Source: JAVMKJ01 sp031732855
Lineage (GTDB): Bacteria; Pseudomonadota; Gammaproteobacteria; Competibacterales; Competibacteraceae
Assembly: GCA_031732855.1 (NCBI GenBank)
Contig: JAVMKJ010000068.1
Coordinates: forward strand, 57,707-121,706
Direction: 5' to 3'
DNA: 64,000 bases
Below are positions 25,098 through 33,317 of this stretch, piece after piece (the stretch's first letter is position 1; every line of letters begins with the position of its first letter). The notes under the pieces were generated by a model, which had not been told where the DNA came from, made no database searches, and worked only from the letters and a program-made list of their open reading frames with translations. The position numbers were made by a program, and so were the translations under genes.

Positions 25098-26198
25098 ATG
25101 AACCAACATTCGAAGCCGCTTCGCGTCCTGAGTCTTGATGGCGGCGGTATGCGTGGCACGTATACCGCGACCTATCTCGACAGGGTCGCCAACGCATTCG
25201 CCACCCGTCGCGGGGTTAAGGCGCTGGACATCGGCGCTGCCTTCGACCTGATCGTCGGGACCAGTACCGGCGGCATCATCGCCAGCGCTCTCGCCATCGG
25301 CATTCCGCTTTCCGAGATTACTGATCTCTACGTCAAGCACGGCCCGAAGATCTTCACCCGCCCATTACCGACAGGCATCCTTAGTACCGTCTGCGACATC
25401 AGAAAGCGACCGCGGGCTCTTGCCGAAGGCACCAAAATTCTGCGTCAGGTGCTGCTGGAAAAAAAGTTTGAGATTACCCTTGGTGAAATCTACTCGACGC
25501 GCAACATCGCACTCGCCATCCCCGCAACCGAGATGGGCCAACATCGCGCCTGGGTCTTCAAGACACCGCATCTCAAGGGCACGACCAATCACCGCGACGA
25601 CCACTACACCCTCGTCGATGTGTGCCTAGCCACCACAGCCGCGCCGATCTACCGGTCGATGGCCGCCGTCGACCACCCCGACAACGATGCTGGTGGCTAT
25701 AACGTCTTCGTCGATGGTGGCCTGTGGGCCAACAGCCCGGTCCTTGTCGGGCTGATTGATGCACTCGATATGACCGAGCCAGGTCAGGAAATTCACATCT
25801 TCAGCCTCGGCACGTGTCCCCTTCCGGCCGGGGAGCGCATCGACAAATCCGCCATTCATCGTGGGTTGCTGGAATGGAAGTTCGGCGGTGATGCCGCATC
25901 GCTGGCGATTGACGCCCAGCAGTTCGCCTTCGACCACATGGCCAAGAAGCTGGCGCGGCATGTGGACCGTCGCTGCACCGTCATTCGCTTCCCGAGCGAG
26001 AAAGTCCCTGCCGCCATCAATCCCTATCTCGGCCTCGACGACACGCGCGACGAAGCCATTCAGGCACTGATCGACCAGGCGCGGACGGACGCCAACATGG
26101 CAAACAGCAAATGTGCCTATGCGGACACCGATAGTGAAGCGGCGCTGATTTGCGCGCTCTTCGAGTCCATGCCCGAACAAACCAAATCCATCCAATGA
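25098..26198 (+). CDS. capV: CapV-like patatin phospholipase, CBASS effector
   Basis: A 366-residue patatin-like lipase. The oxyanion loop GGGMRG is at 15-20, the nucleophile elbow G-T-S-T-G-G at 54-59 (Ser56) and the catalytic D-G-G at 206-208. No signal peptide is present, so it acts from the cytoplasm on the inner membrane. In CBASS the cyclic nucleotide made by the neighbouring synthase (3',3'-cGAMP in the Vibrio DncV system) activates CapV to degrade membrane phospholipids and kill the infected cell. It is the first CBASS gene; the ribosome site is weak. The spacing to the synthase is 61 bases. Confidence 0.93.
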   Translation: MNQHSKPLRVLSLDGGGMRGTYTATYLDRVANAFATRRGVKALDIGAAFDLIVGTSTGGIIASALAIGIPLSEITDLYVKHGPKIFTRPLPTGILSTVCDIRKRPRALAEGTKILRQVLLEKKFEITLGEIYSTRNIALAIPATEMGQHRAWVFKTPHLKGTTNHRDDHYTLVDVCLATTAAPIYRSMAAVDHPDNDAGGYNVFVDGGLWANSPVLVGLIDALDMTEPGQEIHIFSLGTCPLPAGERIDKSAIHRGLLEWKFGGDAASLAIDAQQFAFDHMAKKLARHVDRRCTVIRFPSEKVPAAINPYLGLDDTRDEAIQALIDQARTDANMANSKCAYADTDSEAALICALFESMPEQTKSIQ

Positions 26199-26259
26199 AA
26201 CAAACAGCGCGACCGGGGATTGGCCTGCGGTCGTTTAATAGTGAAATCGAGGTGATTAA

Positions 26260-27321
26260 GTGCATAACTGCTCAGACGACATTCTTGCCCATCACGACGA
26301 AGCGGTAACACTTCCACAGGCGGAACGCACGAATATGCGCGGCCGCCGTGACGCTAACCGCGACCGGCTGAAGAAGGGATTGCAGAACAACAACAAACCC
26401 GCACCGCGTGAATTCGTGAAGCAGGGCAGCTATGCCATGAAGACCATGGTTCAGCATCCTGACAAAGACTACGACATCGACGATGGAGTGTATTTTAACA
26501 AGGAGGATCTTATCGGTGATCGCGGCGCTGAGATGTCGGGCTTACAGGCCCGCCAGATGGTCCGCGACGCTCTGGATGACGGGTCATTCAAAACGCCGCC
26601 GGAAGTGCGCCCGAACTGCGTCCGCGCCTACTATGCCGCCGGCTATCATGTCGACCTGCCAGTCTATCGGCGCGTCACTGTCACCGATGCTTGGGGCAAC
26701 GAAACCTATCACCACGAACTCGCCGCCAGCTATTGGAAACGGTCCGACGCCCGCGACGTGACCGACTGGTTCGACCGGGAGAATACCCGGCAAAGCCCAG
26801 ACACCACGAACGGCCGCCAACTTCGCCGGATCGTCCGGCAGATCAAGAAATACGCACGCAGCCGCTCAAGTTGGTCCGGACAGATTCTCGGCGGTTTCGG
26901 CATCACGGCGCTGGTGGTGGAATGCTATCGCGCCAATCTCAACCGCGAGGACACTGCCCTCTACGACACCATGAAGGCAATCCGGGACCGGCTGAACTGG
27001 AACCTCGTCGTCAAGCACCCGGTGACACCGAACGAGACCATCACCAAGAGCGATGACGACGCCAGGGCGAAGTTCCTTCGCGACCGCCTGACCGAAGCCA
27101 TCGATACGCTCGACCCGCTGTTCGACCCTGCGTGCTCGCGCACGAAAGCCTTGAAATGCTGGGACAAAATCTTTGCCACTACTTTCTTCAGCGACCGCGA
27201 CAAGCCCAAAAAGGAAGCCAAGGCAGGATTGCTGAAAGAGGCATCCGTCGCGCCACCGGCTGGCGTCTTCACGTTCCCCAATGCGCCGCGTCGGGACGAC
27301 AAGCCGCGAGGATTCGGATGA
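26260..27321 (+). CDS. cdnA: DncV-like CD-NTase, cyclic dinucleotide synthase
   Basis: A 353-residue CD-NTase that starts at GTG 26260 with a GAGGTG site. The nucleotidyltransferase signature is complete: Q-G-S at 55-57, the metal-binding D-Y-D-I-D-D at 70-75 and the third aspartate in H-V-D-L-P-V-Y at about 132. The Y-D-I-D-D-G-V-Y and D-W-F segments are close to Vibrio cholerae DncV, so I place it in clade A and expect a cGAMP-type product. It would be activated on phage infection after conjugation by Cap2. Its stop overlaps the Cap2 start by four bases. Confidence 0.9.
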   Translation: MHNCSDDILAHHDEAVTLPQAERTNMRGRRDANRDRLKKGLQNNNKPAPREFVKQGSYAMKTMVQHPDKDYDIDDGVYFNKEDLIGDRGAEMSGLQARQMVRDALDDGSFKTPPEVRPNCVRAYYAAGYHVDLPVYRRVTVTDAWGNETYHHELAASYWKRSDARDVTDWFDRENTRQSPDTTNGRQLRRIVRQIKKYARSRSSWSGQILGGFGITALVVECYRANLNREDTALYDTMKAIRDRLNWNLVVKHPVTPNETITKSDDDARAKFLRDRLTEAIDTLDPLFDPACSRTKALKCWDKIFATTFFSDRDKPKKEAKAGLLKEASVAPPAGVFTFPNAPRRDDKPRGFG

Positions 27322-29051
27322 TGTGGTGGATTAAGAATCCTGAACGGATCGCCGCAGAACTGGAGGTCATCGAAGACCTTTGGGCAAATGAGCCGTGGCT
27401 GGTCCAGATCAAGGAGATGTTGCTAGAGAAGTTGGTATTCGCCGTCGAATTCGACATTGATGTCAACGGCGAAACGTTGCCGTTTGTTCTCAAGTATCCC
27501 GACCTCTTTCCCGATACACCGCCGTCCGTCTTCCCCCGCGACGGCCGCTGCCATTCCGGTCACCAATACGGCACGGGTGGCGAAATGTGTCTCGAATACC
27601 GCTCCGACAATTGGGACCCCTCGGTGACCGGTGCGATGATGATCGCCAGTACCCATCGCCTTCTCGCAGGCGAACAGCCGTCGCCGAATGAACGCGCCAT
27701 CGTCCCCAACGCGCACCACGCCACGCTCGGGCAGCAGCTCCGCAGTGCTATAGGTCGATATCTGACGACACCCGGCTTCCGCGCCTTCATAGCGCAGATG
27801 GCAGCGGGCACATGCGCACCCGGCATGGCCGTCGACCTGTCCGTACTGGACAAGGCCTGGGTGGCTTATGTGGCCGCCATTGGTCTACTCACCAAGCCGG
27901 ACTGGATCGAATCCGAAATCCCGCCGTTGCCCGTCAAACCTTATCCGGCGGTCCTGATCCGAGTTTCCGCACTGGAAGACGTAACGATCACCGAGTATGA
28001 CCACATCGAAGCGCTGATCCGCGCATCGACCGGTGCGGATTCGCTGCCTGCAAACGATAATGGTAGCGCCCGTATCGTCGTTATCGCCGATGCGCAATCG
28101 ACGCGGATGTTCTTCACGTTTCCATACGAGGGTCAGTGGAAGGTTTTCCCGTTTCAGACCGTCGATCTGGTAACAGAACCATCGCGGCTCTCTCCAGCCC
28201 ATGCGACTCTGGAAGCCAAGAAAGTCGGAATCATCGGGGCTGGTTCACTCGGGTCCAAAATCGCGGTCACGCTCGCCAGAAGCGGCGTCCGGTCCTTCGT
28301 GCTCGTCGATGACGATATCCTGAAGCCCGAAAACCTCGTCCGTCACGAACTTGATGTCCGTGCACTTGGCGCGCACAAGGTCGACGGTCTAGAAGAACGC
28401 GTAAAGGCTGTCGCTCCGAAGGTCGATGTGAAGGTCCGGCGGGTGCTTCTTGGCGGTCAGGAATCTTCGGCAACCACATCGTCTGTCCTCAACGATCTGG
28501 CCTCATGCGACCTCATTATCGAGGCCACCGCAAACCCGCAGGCGTTCAACTTCGCCGCAGCGGCCGCTCGCAGCGCCAATAAGCCGATGCTCTGGACGGA
28601 AGTCTATGCCGGTGGCATCGGCGGTTTCGTCGGCCGTGTCCGTCCCGGAATCGAGCCTCCCCCACATACGGCCAGGCGGCAGTATCTCGCATGGTGCCGG
28701 GATCAGGGTGTCCCATGGATCGGTGACGATCGCGACTATGATTCCCAGACCCCGGAGGGGCCACCGCTGATCGCCGACGACGCCGACGTTTCGGTCATCG
28801 CAGGGCATGCCAGCCACTTGGCGCTTGACACGCTGATGCGACCTGACGCAACAGCCTTTCCGCATCCGGCCTATGTGATCGGGCTTGCGCAGGCCTGGAT
28901 TTTTACCGAGCCCTTTGACGTGCGCCCGGTGGATTTTACCAACGAAGGCACCTGGCAGTCCGAGATCACACAAGGACAGGTGGACAAAGCAATCGAGCGT
29001 ATTGTCTCGATACTCGAACGGGATTCAGATGCGGATCGAACTGGGACATGA
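27318..29051 (+). CDS. cap2: Cap2, E2-E1 ubiquitin-transfer-like protein of CBASS
   Basis: A 577-residue fusion. The N-terminal E2-like domain has the probable catalytic Cys91 in GGEMCLEYRSDNWDP. The C-terminal ThiF/E1 adenylation domain starts with V-G-I-I-G-A-G-S-L-G near 303-312, followed by F-V-L-V-D-D-D, and contains a candidate E1 cysteine in Y-L-A-W-C-R-D. In type II CBASS, Cap2 attaches the C-terminus of the cyclase to target molecules and so primes it. The start is ATG 27318 in an ATGA overlap with the cyclase gene. It overlaps cap3 by 23 bases. Confidence 0.92.
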   Translation: MMWWIKNPERIAAELEVIEDLWANEPWLVQIKEMLLEKLVFAVEFDIDVNGETLPFVLKYPDLFPDTPPSVFPRDGRCHSGHQYGTGGEMCLEYRSDNWDPSVTGAMMIASTHRLLAGEQPSPNERAIVPNAHHATLGQQLRSAIGRYLTTPGFRAFIAQMAAGTCAPGMAVDLSVLDKAWVAYVAAIGLLTKPDWIESEIPPLPVKPYPAVLIRVSALEDVTITEYDHIEALIRASTGADSLPANDNGSARIVVIADAQSTRMFFTFPYEGQWKVFPFQTVDLVTEPSRLSPAHATLEAKKVGIIGAGSLGSKIAVTLARSGVRSFVLVDDDILKPENLVRHELDVRALGAHKVDGLEERVKAVAPKVDVKVRRVLLGGQESSATTSSVLNDLASCDLIIEATANPQAFNFAAAAARSANKPMLWTEVYAGGIGGFVGRVRPGIEPPPHTARRQYLAWCRDQGVPWIGDDRDYDSQTPEGPPLIADDADVSVIAGHASHLALDTLMRPDATAFPHPAYVIGLAQAWIFTEPFDVRPVDFTNEGTWQSEITQGQVDKAIERIVSILERDSDADRTGT

Positions 29052-29493
29052 CATTCGATCCCGGCTACGTAAGGCGCTTCGGCAGGCCGGACGCCGGGAA
29101 ATCGGCGGCATGATTTTCGCGGAGCAGCTAGCCCCCGCCCATTTTCGCGTGATGGACTTTTCCCTGGATGCGTATTCCGGGTCGCACGCAATGTTCAATC
29201 GTGATCCAGATGTTCATCGCCAGGCGCTCGACGATTTCTTCCGCCGCACCGGCCACGATTTCACCCGCTTCAACTATCTTGGCGAATGGCACTCGCACCC
29301 CTCGTTTTCAGCACGTCCAAGCCTCGACGACATCGCGACCATGACTGATCTCGTCGAGAATGGCGAAGATATAAGCTTCGCCGTCTTGATGATCGTGCGC
29401 CTCCGGTTTCAGTTGTGGATGGATTGCACCTTCACCACTTTTGCCCGAGGTGTACCCACCATCACGTCACATATTGTGCGTGTTTTCCGATGA
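29029..29493 (+). CDS. cap3: Cap3, JAB/MPN isopeptidase of CBASS
   Basis: A 154-residue JAMM metalloprotease. The motif residues are Glu24 (R-R-E-I-G-G), His88 and His90 (G-E-W-H-S-H-P) and Asp101 (P-S-L-D-D), the full zinc-binding set. In type II CBASS, Cap3 removes the cyclase from conjugates and antagonises Cap2. The start ATG lies inside the cap2 end. With capV, cdnA and cap2 it makes a complete four-gene type II CBASS. Confidence 0.92.
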   Translation: MRIELGHDIRSRLRKALRQAGRREIGGMIFAEQLAPAHFRVMDFSLDAYSGSHAMFNRDPDVHRQALDDFFRRTGHDFTRFNYLGEWHSHPSFSARPSLDDIATMTDLVENGEDISFAVLMIVRLRFQLWMDCTFTTFARGVPTITSHIVRVFR

Positions 29494-29839
29494 AAACCAT
29501 CTTCACCAATTCATTGTGTCCCTACTGGGGCGTCTGGCTGACGCCTGACCCAGCTCTATTCGCTTCCGCTCACCGGACCCGGCAGTCCCGTCTTGACGGG
29601 AAGTCCGGTTTCGGCCCACGCAAATCACGACCCGTCGCGCATCTAAATCGACAGTCTGACAGCTAGCTTCTTTTCTCTTTTGCTTCGGGGCCTTTGGCCC
29701 CCTAGCCGTCAAGGCAATTGCAAGCGCAGTCGGGGCGTTTCCCCGGCCGTTCGCACTTTCGTCTGTGCAGGCTGGGTGATCCCCTCGACCCCGGCGGCGG
29801 TCCCGATCACCGATCAAATATAGCTGATCCCAATAATCG
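29494..29839. other. Non-coding region downstream of cap3
   Basis: No gene is supported here. Two structures are visible. A nested stem-loop at 29572-29609 has outer arms A-C-C-G-G-A-C and G-T-C-C-G-G-T and an inner hairpin TCCCGTC-TT-GACGGGA. A second hairpin, GGGGCC-TTT-GGCCCC, lies at 29687-29701 after a T/C-rich tract. Neither has a proper T-run behind it, so a terminator role is possible but not shown. The style of the sequence differs from the rest of the window. Confidence 0.5.
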
Positions 29840-29869
29840 GTAAGCGAACGGTTTGAACCGTTCGCTTAC
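29840..29869. repeat. Perfect palindrome of two IS66-like ends
   Basis: GTAAGCGAACGGTT (29840-29853) and its exact inverse AACCGTTCGCTTAC (29856-29869) are separated only by TG. GTAAGCG is the usual terminus of IS66-family elements, so this looks like two such ends joined head to head. The outer end marks the right border of the inserted segment. Confidence 0.7.
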
Positions 29870-29877
29870 GAAATCCC

Positions 29878-30370
29878 GGGAGGCGATAGCGGCGCTGACG
29901 CCCGCCTACTACTCCCCGACCGGCTGCGCCTGGTACTACCTGCACATGGCGCGGGGTAATGATCGGGGCTATCTGCACGGCGACCGGGTACGGTTGAAGA
30001 AATATCTGTATGTGTTGCGCCCGCTGCTGGCGGTGCGCTGGCTGGAAAGCGGCCGGGGCGTCGTGCCGATGTCGTTCCACGAGTTGGTGGAGACGTTGAT
30101 CCCGCCCGGCGAATTGCGCGACGCCATCGAGCGCTTGCTGAGACTTAAGCAAGGCGGCGAAGAACTGGGCCTGGGGGCCGCGCATTCCGTTTTGAGCGAC
30201 TGGATCAAGGCCGAACTGGCGCGTCTGGCGGCGGGTTCCGCCGCGCTGGCGCCCGCGGCCAAACCGGACCCGGAACTGCTCGATACCCTGTTTCGGGCGG
30301 GCTGGCGGAAGCAACCGCCGCGTCCTGATGTCCGGCGGTCCTCGCCGCACCGCGAGTTCCCGGGGTCGGT
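29878..30370 (+). pseudogene. RlaP-type nucleotidyltransferase, 3' fragment
   Basis: The frame continues the split gene with R-E-A-I-A-A-L-T, then Y-Y-S-P-T-G-C-A-W-Y-Y-L, MARGNDRGYLHG, RVRLKKYLYVLRPLLAVRWL and a V-P-M-S-F-H-E-L-V block, all typical of the C-terminal half of RlaP proteins. Homology fades after about 30300. The open frame runs on to 30587, antisense into the Thg1-like gene, so the original stop has probably been lost and the end given here is approximate. Joined to the other two pieces it would give a protein of roughly 270 residues. Confidence 0.78.
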
Positions 30371-30375
30371 CGCCC

Positions 30376-31161
30376 TCAGCCCTCTCGACCACCCTCAGCG
30401 GCCTTTGGCGACAACAAGCTCCGGATCAGGGTGTCATAGGCTGCGCCCCGGGGGAGTTCCAAATCCACGGTCAAGCGCCGCCGGATCGCCGTGGTCGCTT
30501 GCCCGCTGCGGGGATCAAGACCCGGTTTGGCGACAGTCTCCCAATACGCGCCGATGCCGCGCTTCTGCCACGCCGGTAGCTCGTTGAAGTTGATGCCGTG
30601 CTGGAACAGCCGCTCGTTTTTCTCCGCGACCGACAGCCCCAGCAGCGACCGCGTGGCGGCCCAAGTATCCTGACCCATCCGGCGCAACAACCAATAACAG
30701 TGCCCATTGAGCGCATTCCGGTAGGCGTCCTCGCCGCGCCAGCGAAAGTAGTCCACGACCCACTCCAGCCTCGGCAATTGCGACACCCGGCAATCGAAAC
30801 AAGCGACCTCTCCCAGGTTCAGGGTAAAACAAGCGCTGGCTTCGCCGGCCAGAATGGACAGCCATTTGCGCAGTTTACGGCCGAAGGCGTCTTCGTCGGG
30901 ATGGAACAGCAGGGAAATCTCATCGCTCTGGGTATAGCCGTACACGATCCGGAAGCCGCAGTCCATCAGGTGGCGGACCGTGGCCGTCATCCAATCCCGG
31001 AACCGCTCGTCGAACGGCGCGGCGAAGTGCCGACACTCCCGGGTCAAACGGGTAAAGCTGTACCCGTCCAGGCGCGCGACCAGGTACAAACCCGGCAACG
31101 CGCAGTGATCGTGGGCGGTCTCGAACACCCGCAGCCGCCGATCCAGTTCATTGAAGTTCAT
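30376..31161 (-). CDS. Thg1-like 3'-5' polymerase (tRNA-His guanylyltransferase family)
   Basis: A 261-residue Thg1-superfamily enzyme that adds nucleotides to the 5' end of RNA in the reverse direction. It has the metal-binding A-R-L-D-G-Y-S-F motif (Asp32), the Y-G-Y-T-Q-S-D-E motif (Asp80, Glu81), L-A-G-E-A-S-A near 105-111 and an ALNGHCYWLLR block. The start ATG 31161 gives the family N-terminus; the longer frame is inside the kinase gene. It overlaps the kinase gene by 14 bases and is convergent with the broken RlaP gene. Bacterial Thg1-like proteins with RlaP and kinases are predicted to repair cleaved tRNAs. The frame is intact. Confidence 0.9.
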   Translation of the reverse strand: MNFNELDRRLRVFETAHDHCALPGLYLVARLDGYSFTRLTRECRHFAAPFDERFRDWMTATVRHLMDCGFRIVYGYTQSDEISLLFHPDEDAFGRKLRKWLSILAGEASACFTLNLGEVACFDCRVSQLPRLEWVVDYFRWRGEDAYRNALNGHCYWLLRRMGQDTWAATRSLLGLSVAEKNERLFQHGINFNELPAWQKRGIGAYWETVAKPGLDPRSGQATTAIRRRLTVDLELPRGAAYDTLIRSLLSPKAAEGGREG

Positions 31162-31600
31162 CGCGCCACGCTTCCACGACAAAACGTTGCCCGCCGACCG
31201 CGCGAACGTGGTGCAACGCATCGAAACCTTCCGACCAGGCGGGACGTTGCAACCGCCGGTAGGTCGCCAGCACGCCTTTCTCGGGGATGAGTTGCCGTCT
31301 CTCCCGCTGTGCGTTCCTCCGCAAGGCGGCCTCCAGCGGGATGGCGAAGTAATAGCCCACCACCCGGAAGCCGGCGGCCCTGGCCAGCGGAATATAGCGC
31401 TGCCGGTCTTCCGGGGTCGGATTGGTGTTGTCCACCACGAACGGTTGTTTCATGCGCAGACAGGCTTCCAGCAGGATCGCTTCCCGGTGACGGGTGCGCA
31501 GCATGTCCAGGTTGAGCCGCAGATGCGTATCCCGGAAGCACTGCTGATAGAACGTGGACTTGCCGGCGGCTTGACCGCCGATGAACAGGATCATTTCCAT
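31148..31600 (-). CDS. P-loop polynucleotide kinase-like protein
   Basis: A 150-residue P-loop kinase with Walker A GGQAAGKST at 8-16, an R-L-N-L-D-M-L-R segment and a V-V-D-N-T-N-P-T strand near 55-62, as in T4 Pnk-type 5'-OH RNA/DNA kinases, followed by a lid-like Arg-rich helix (RRNAQRERR). Together with the Thg1-like polymerase and RlaP it forms an RNA end-healing set: the kinase would phosphorylate the 5' end of broken RNA. No RNA ligase is present in the window. It is the first gene of the minus-strand pair. Confidence 0.82.
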   Translation of the reverse strand: MEMILFIGGQAAGKSTFYQQCFRDTHLRLNLDMLRTRHREAILLEACLRMKQPFVVDNTNPTPEDRQRYIPLARAAGFRVVGYYFAIPLEAALRRNAQRERRQLIPEKGVLATYRRLQRPAWSEGFDALHHVRAVGGQRFVVEAWRDELQ

Positions 31601-31671
31601 GGTGCAAAGCCCCCAGCAAAATCATCGCTCCTCCTGATTCCTTCGAATCCCCCATCTTGGCCGGCAACAGG

Positions 31672-32635
31672 TTAGACGGCATCCCTGCCTGGCCTCGGCG
31701 CGGCCTGCGCCAGCCAGCCGTCCAGGGCCTGAGCATTGAGGGCGAGATACTCGTCCAGCACGGCGTGGAGCGAGTCGGCCGCCAGCCGCCAGCCCTGGCG
31801 CGCGGCTTCGGCGTTCACCAGTTCCCACAGGCCGGCCAGGAGGCGCGCGCCGCGCGCCGGGTCGTTGTCCCGCTCGCGCTCGGCGAGCGCCACCTGCGCC
31901 TCGCTCTGGCGCAGCAGATCGCCGCCCAGGCGTGGCGCGTCCCGAACCTGGCCGAAGTGGGCGAGGTAAAGCGCGGGCGGCTGATAGGACAGCAGCCGTT
32001 CCACCGACGCCTGCATGGCCGCCGGGTCGAATTGGGTGGGCGCGATGGCGGGCAGGATCGAGGGGGGGGCCATCCACATCCAGTTCGCGGAAGGACAGGC
32101 CAAAGGCTTCGCCAGTGAAGATGCCGCCACTGTGGGTATCGAGCAGGCTCAGGTGGTGGCGGGCATGGCCGGGGGTGTCGATGCACACCAAAGTGCGGCC
32201 ACCGAGGTCGAGAGTATGACCATCGCCGGCGGCGAGGATGCGCTCGACCGGCACCGGCGTCAACTCACCGTACAACCGTTCGGCTTCATCCGCGCCGTAG
32301 ACGGCCTGGACGGCGGCGAACAACGGCGCTGGATCGGCCATGTGCCGCGCCCCGCGCGGATGCACCACCAGCCGGGCTTCGGGAAAGGCCTGCATCATCG
32401 CCCCGGCCCCGCCGGCGTGATCCAGATGGACATGGGTCAGGAAGACATAATCGACGCGGTCGGGTGGCAGTCCCAGGCTCTGCAAGGCGTCCAACACCCG
32501 CGGCAGGCAGGGCGGTGTCCACCACTGCGCGACCCGGCCACCTTCGACGAGGAGATAAATCGCGGCGAGTTGGGGGCGGAGGTAGCCGGCGTCCACAGCA
32601 TAAATGCCGGGTTCGTAACACAACAGTTCGATCAT
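31672..32635 (-). pseudogene. Metallo-beta-lactamase-fold hydrolase with a frameshift
   Basis: The frame from ATG 32635 encodes a glyoxalase II-like MBL-fold protein with the zinc motif T-H-V-H-L-D-H at 67-73, later V-H-P-R-G-A-R-H and D-T-P-G-H-A-R-H-H motifs. At 32062-32069 there is a run of eight G (C on the coding strand) and the frame shifts. Beyond it the C-terminal part continues in another frame (PSILPAIAPTQFDPAAM, then SYQPPALYLAHFGQV) to 31672. A run of seven would restore one protein of about 320 residues. This is either a slippage mutation, phase variation or a sequencing error. Confidence 0.82.
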
Positions 32636-32747
32636 GGGCGTTCGGGCAACACGGGGAGACCGGCAGATGTGTAGTCCGATCCCCACCGGGTCACCACCGG
32701 CTCGGTCGGGGTCCGGCACGGGCCGATTCGGATCGACAGGCATCCCC

Positions 32748-33317
32748 TCAAATGAGATCGATACGCGCTTCGAGGAAATCCGCGACCCCCGGCAGACCCT
32801 GCCGGCGGATGTTGCCCACGAACTCTTCGGCGGAAAGGGGCGGACGACGCAGACTTGCCCGCTGCTGCTTGGCGACACGTTCGAGAATCGGCGGTTCGAG
32901 ATCCGCCAGATCGAGAATGAAGTCATCCGGGTGTTGGGCGAAAATGCCAAATTCGGCCAGCACCTCGTTGGGGAAGTCCTTCAGATTCATCGTGATGATC
33001 GCTGCGGCTCCCGCTCGAATCGCGGCCGCCAGTACGTGACGATCATTGGGGTCGGGTAGCTGGAGGCCAGCGATGAGGGGCTCGTAGCCGGTAATCAAGC
33101 AATCTTCGACGGCGTTGTTGATCAACATCACCGTCCGATCCAGTTGTTGCCGGGTTAGGTCCGCTCGATGGGCCAATACGTTTCGGGTCCATTCCTCGTG
33201 AATTTGCGCGGTCCAGCACGCCCGGAACCGCCGGGTTCCGGCCAAACGGATCAGCAGGTCGCGCAGCGGCGCCGGGTAGAAAACACACGCATCGTAGACG
33301 ACAGTAAAACCGGCCAA
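32748..33317 (-). CDS. PIN-domain toxin
   Basis: A 189-residue protein of the PIN nuclease fold. Acidic residues that would hold the metal are in F-T-V-V-Y-D-A-C (Asp9), E-E-W near 42, D-P-N-D-R-H-V near 108-114 and the I-I-T-M-N-L-K-D-F strand that follows. It starts at TTG 33317 immediately after the antitoxin stop, so the two are translationally coupled. The expected activity is RNA cleavage. The C-terminal 50 residues are an extra helical part beyond the core. Confidence 0.85.
   Translation of the reverse strand: MAGFTVVYDACVFYPAPLRDLLIRLAGTRRFRACWTAQIHEEWTRNVLAHRADLTRQQLDRTVMLINNAVEDCLITGYEPLIAGLQLPDPNDRHVLAAAIRAGAAAIITMNLKDFPNEVLAEFGIFAQHPDDFILDLADLEPPILERVAKQQRASLRRPPLSAEEFVGNIRRQGLPGVADFLEARIDLI

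Larger units (their letters stand above)
22550..29869. mobile_element. 7.3-kb inserted segment carrying IS66 remnants and CBASS
   Basis: The segment splits the RlaP gene exactly between the codons for A-E-F and R-E-A. It begins with GTAACGG (22550) and ends with CGCTTAC (29869). The flanks GGAATTCC (22542-22549) and GAAATCCC (29870-29877) agree at six of eight bases, which would be an eroded 8-bp target duplication as made by IS66-family elements. Removing the insert and one flank copy restores the reading frame. The inside holds decayed IS66 tnpA/tnpB near the left end, then the GHKL/STAS pair and CBASS, and at the right end a palindrome made of two IS66-like termini. The base composition is visibly less GC-rich than the flanks. 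Confidence 0.6.
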
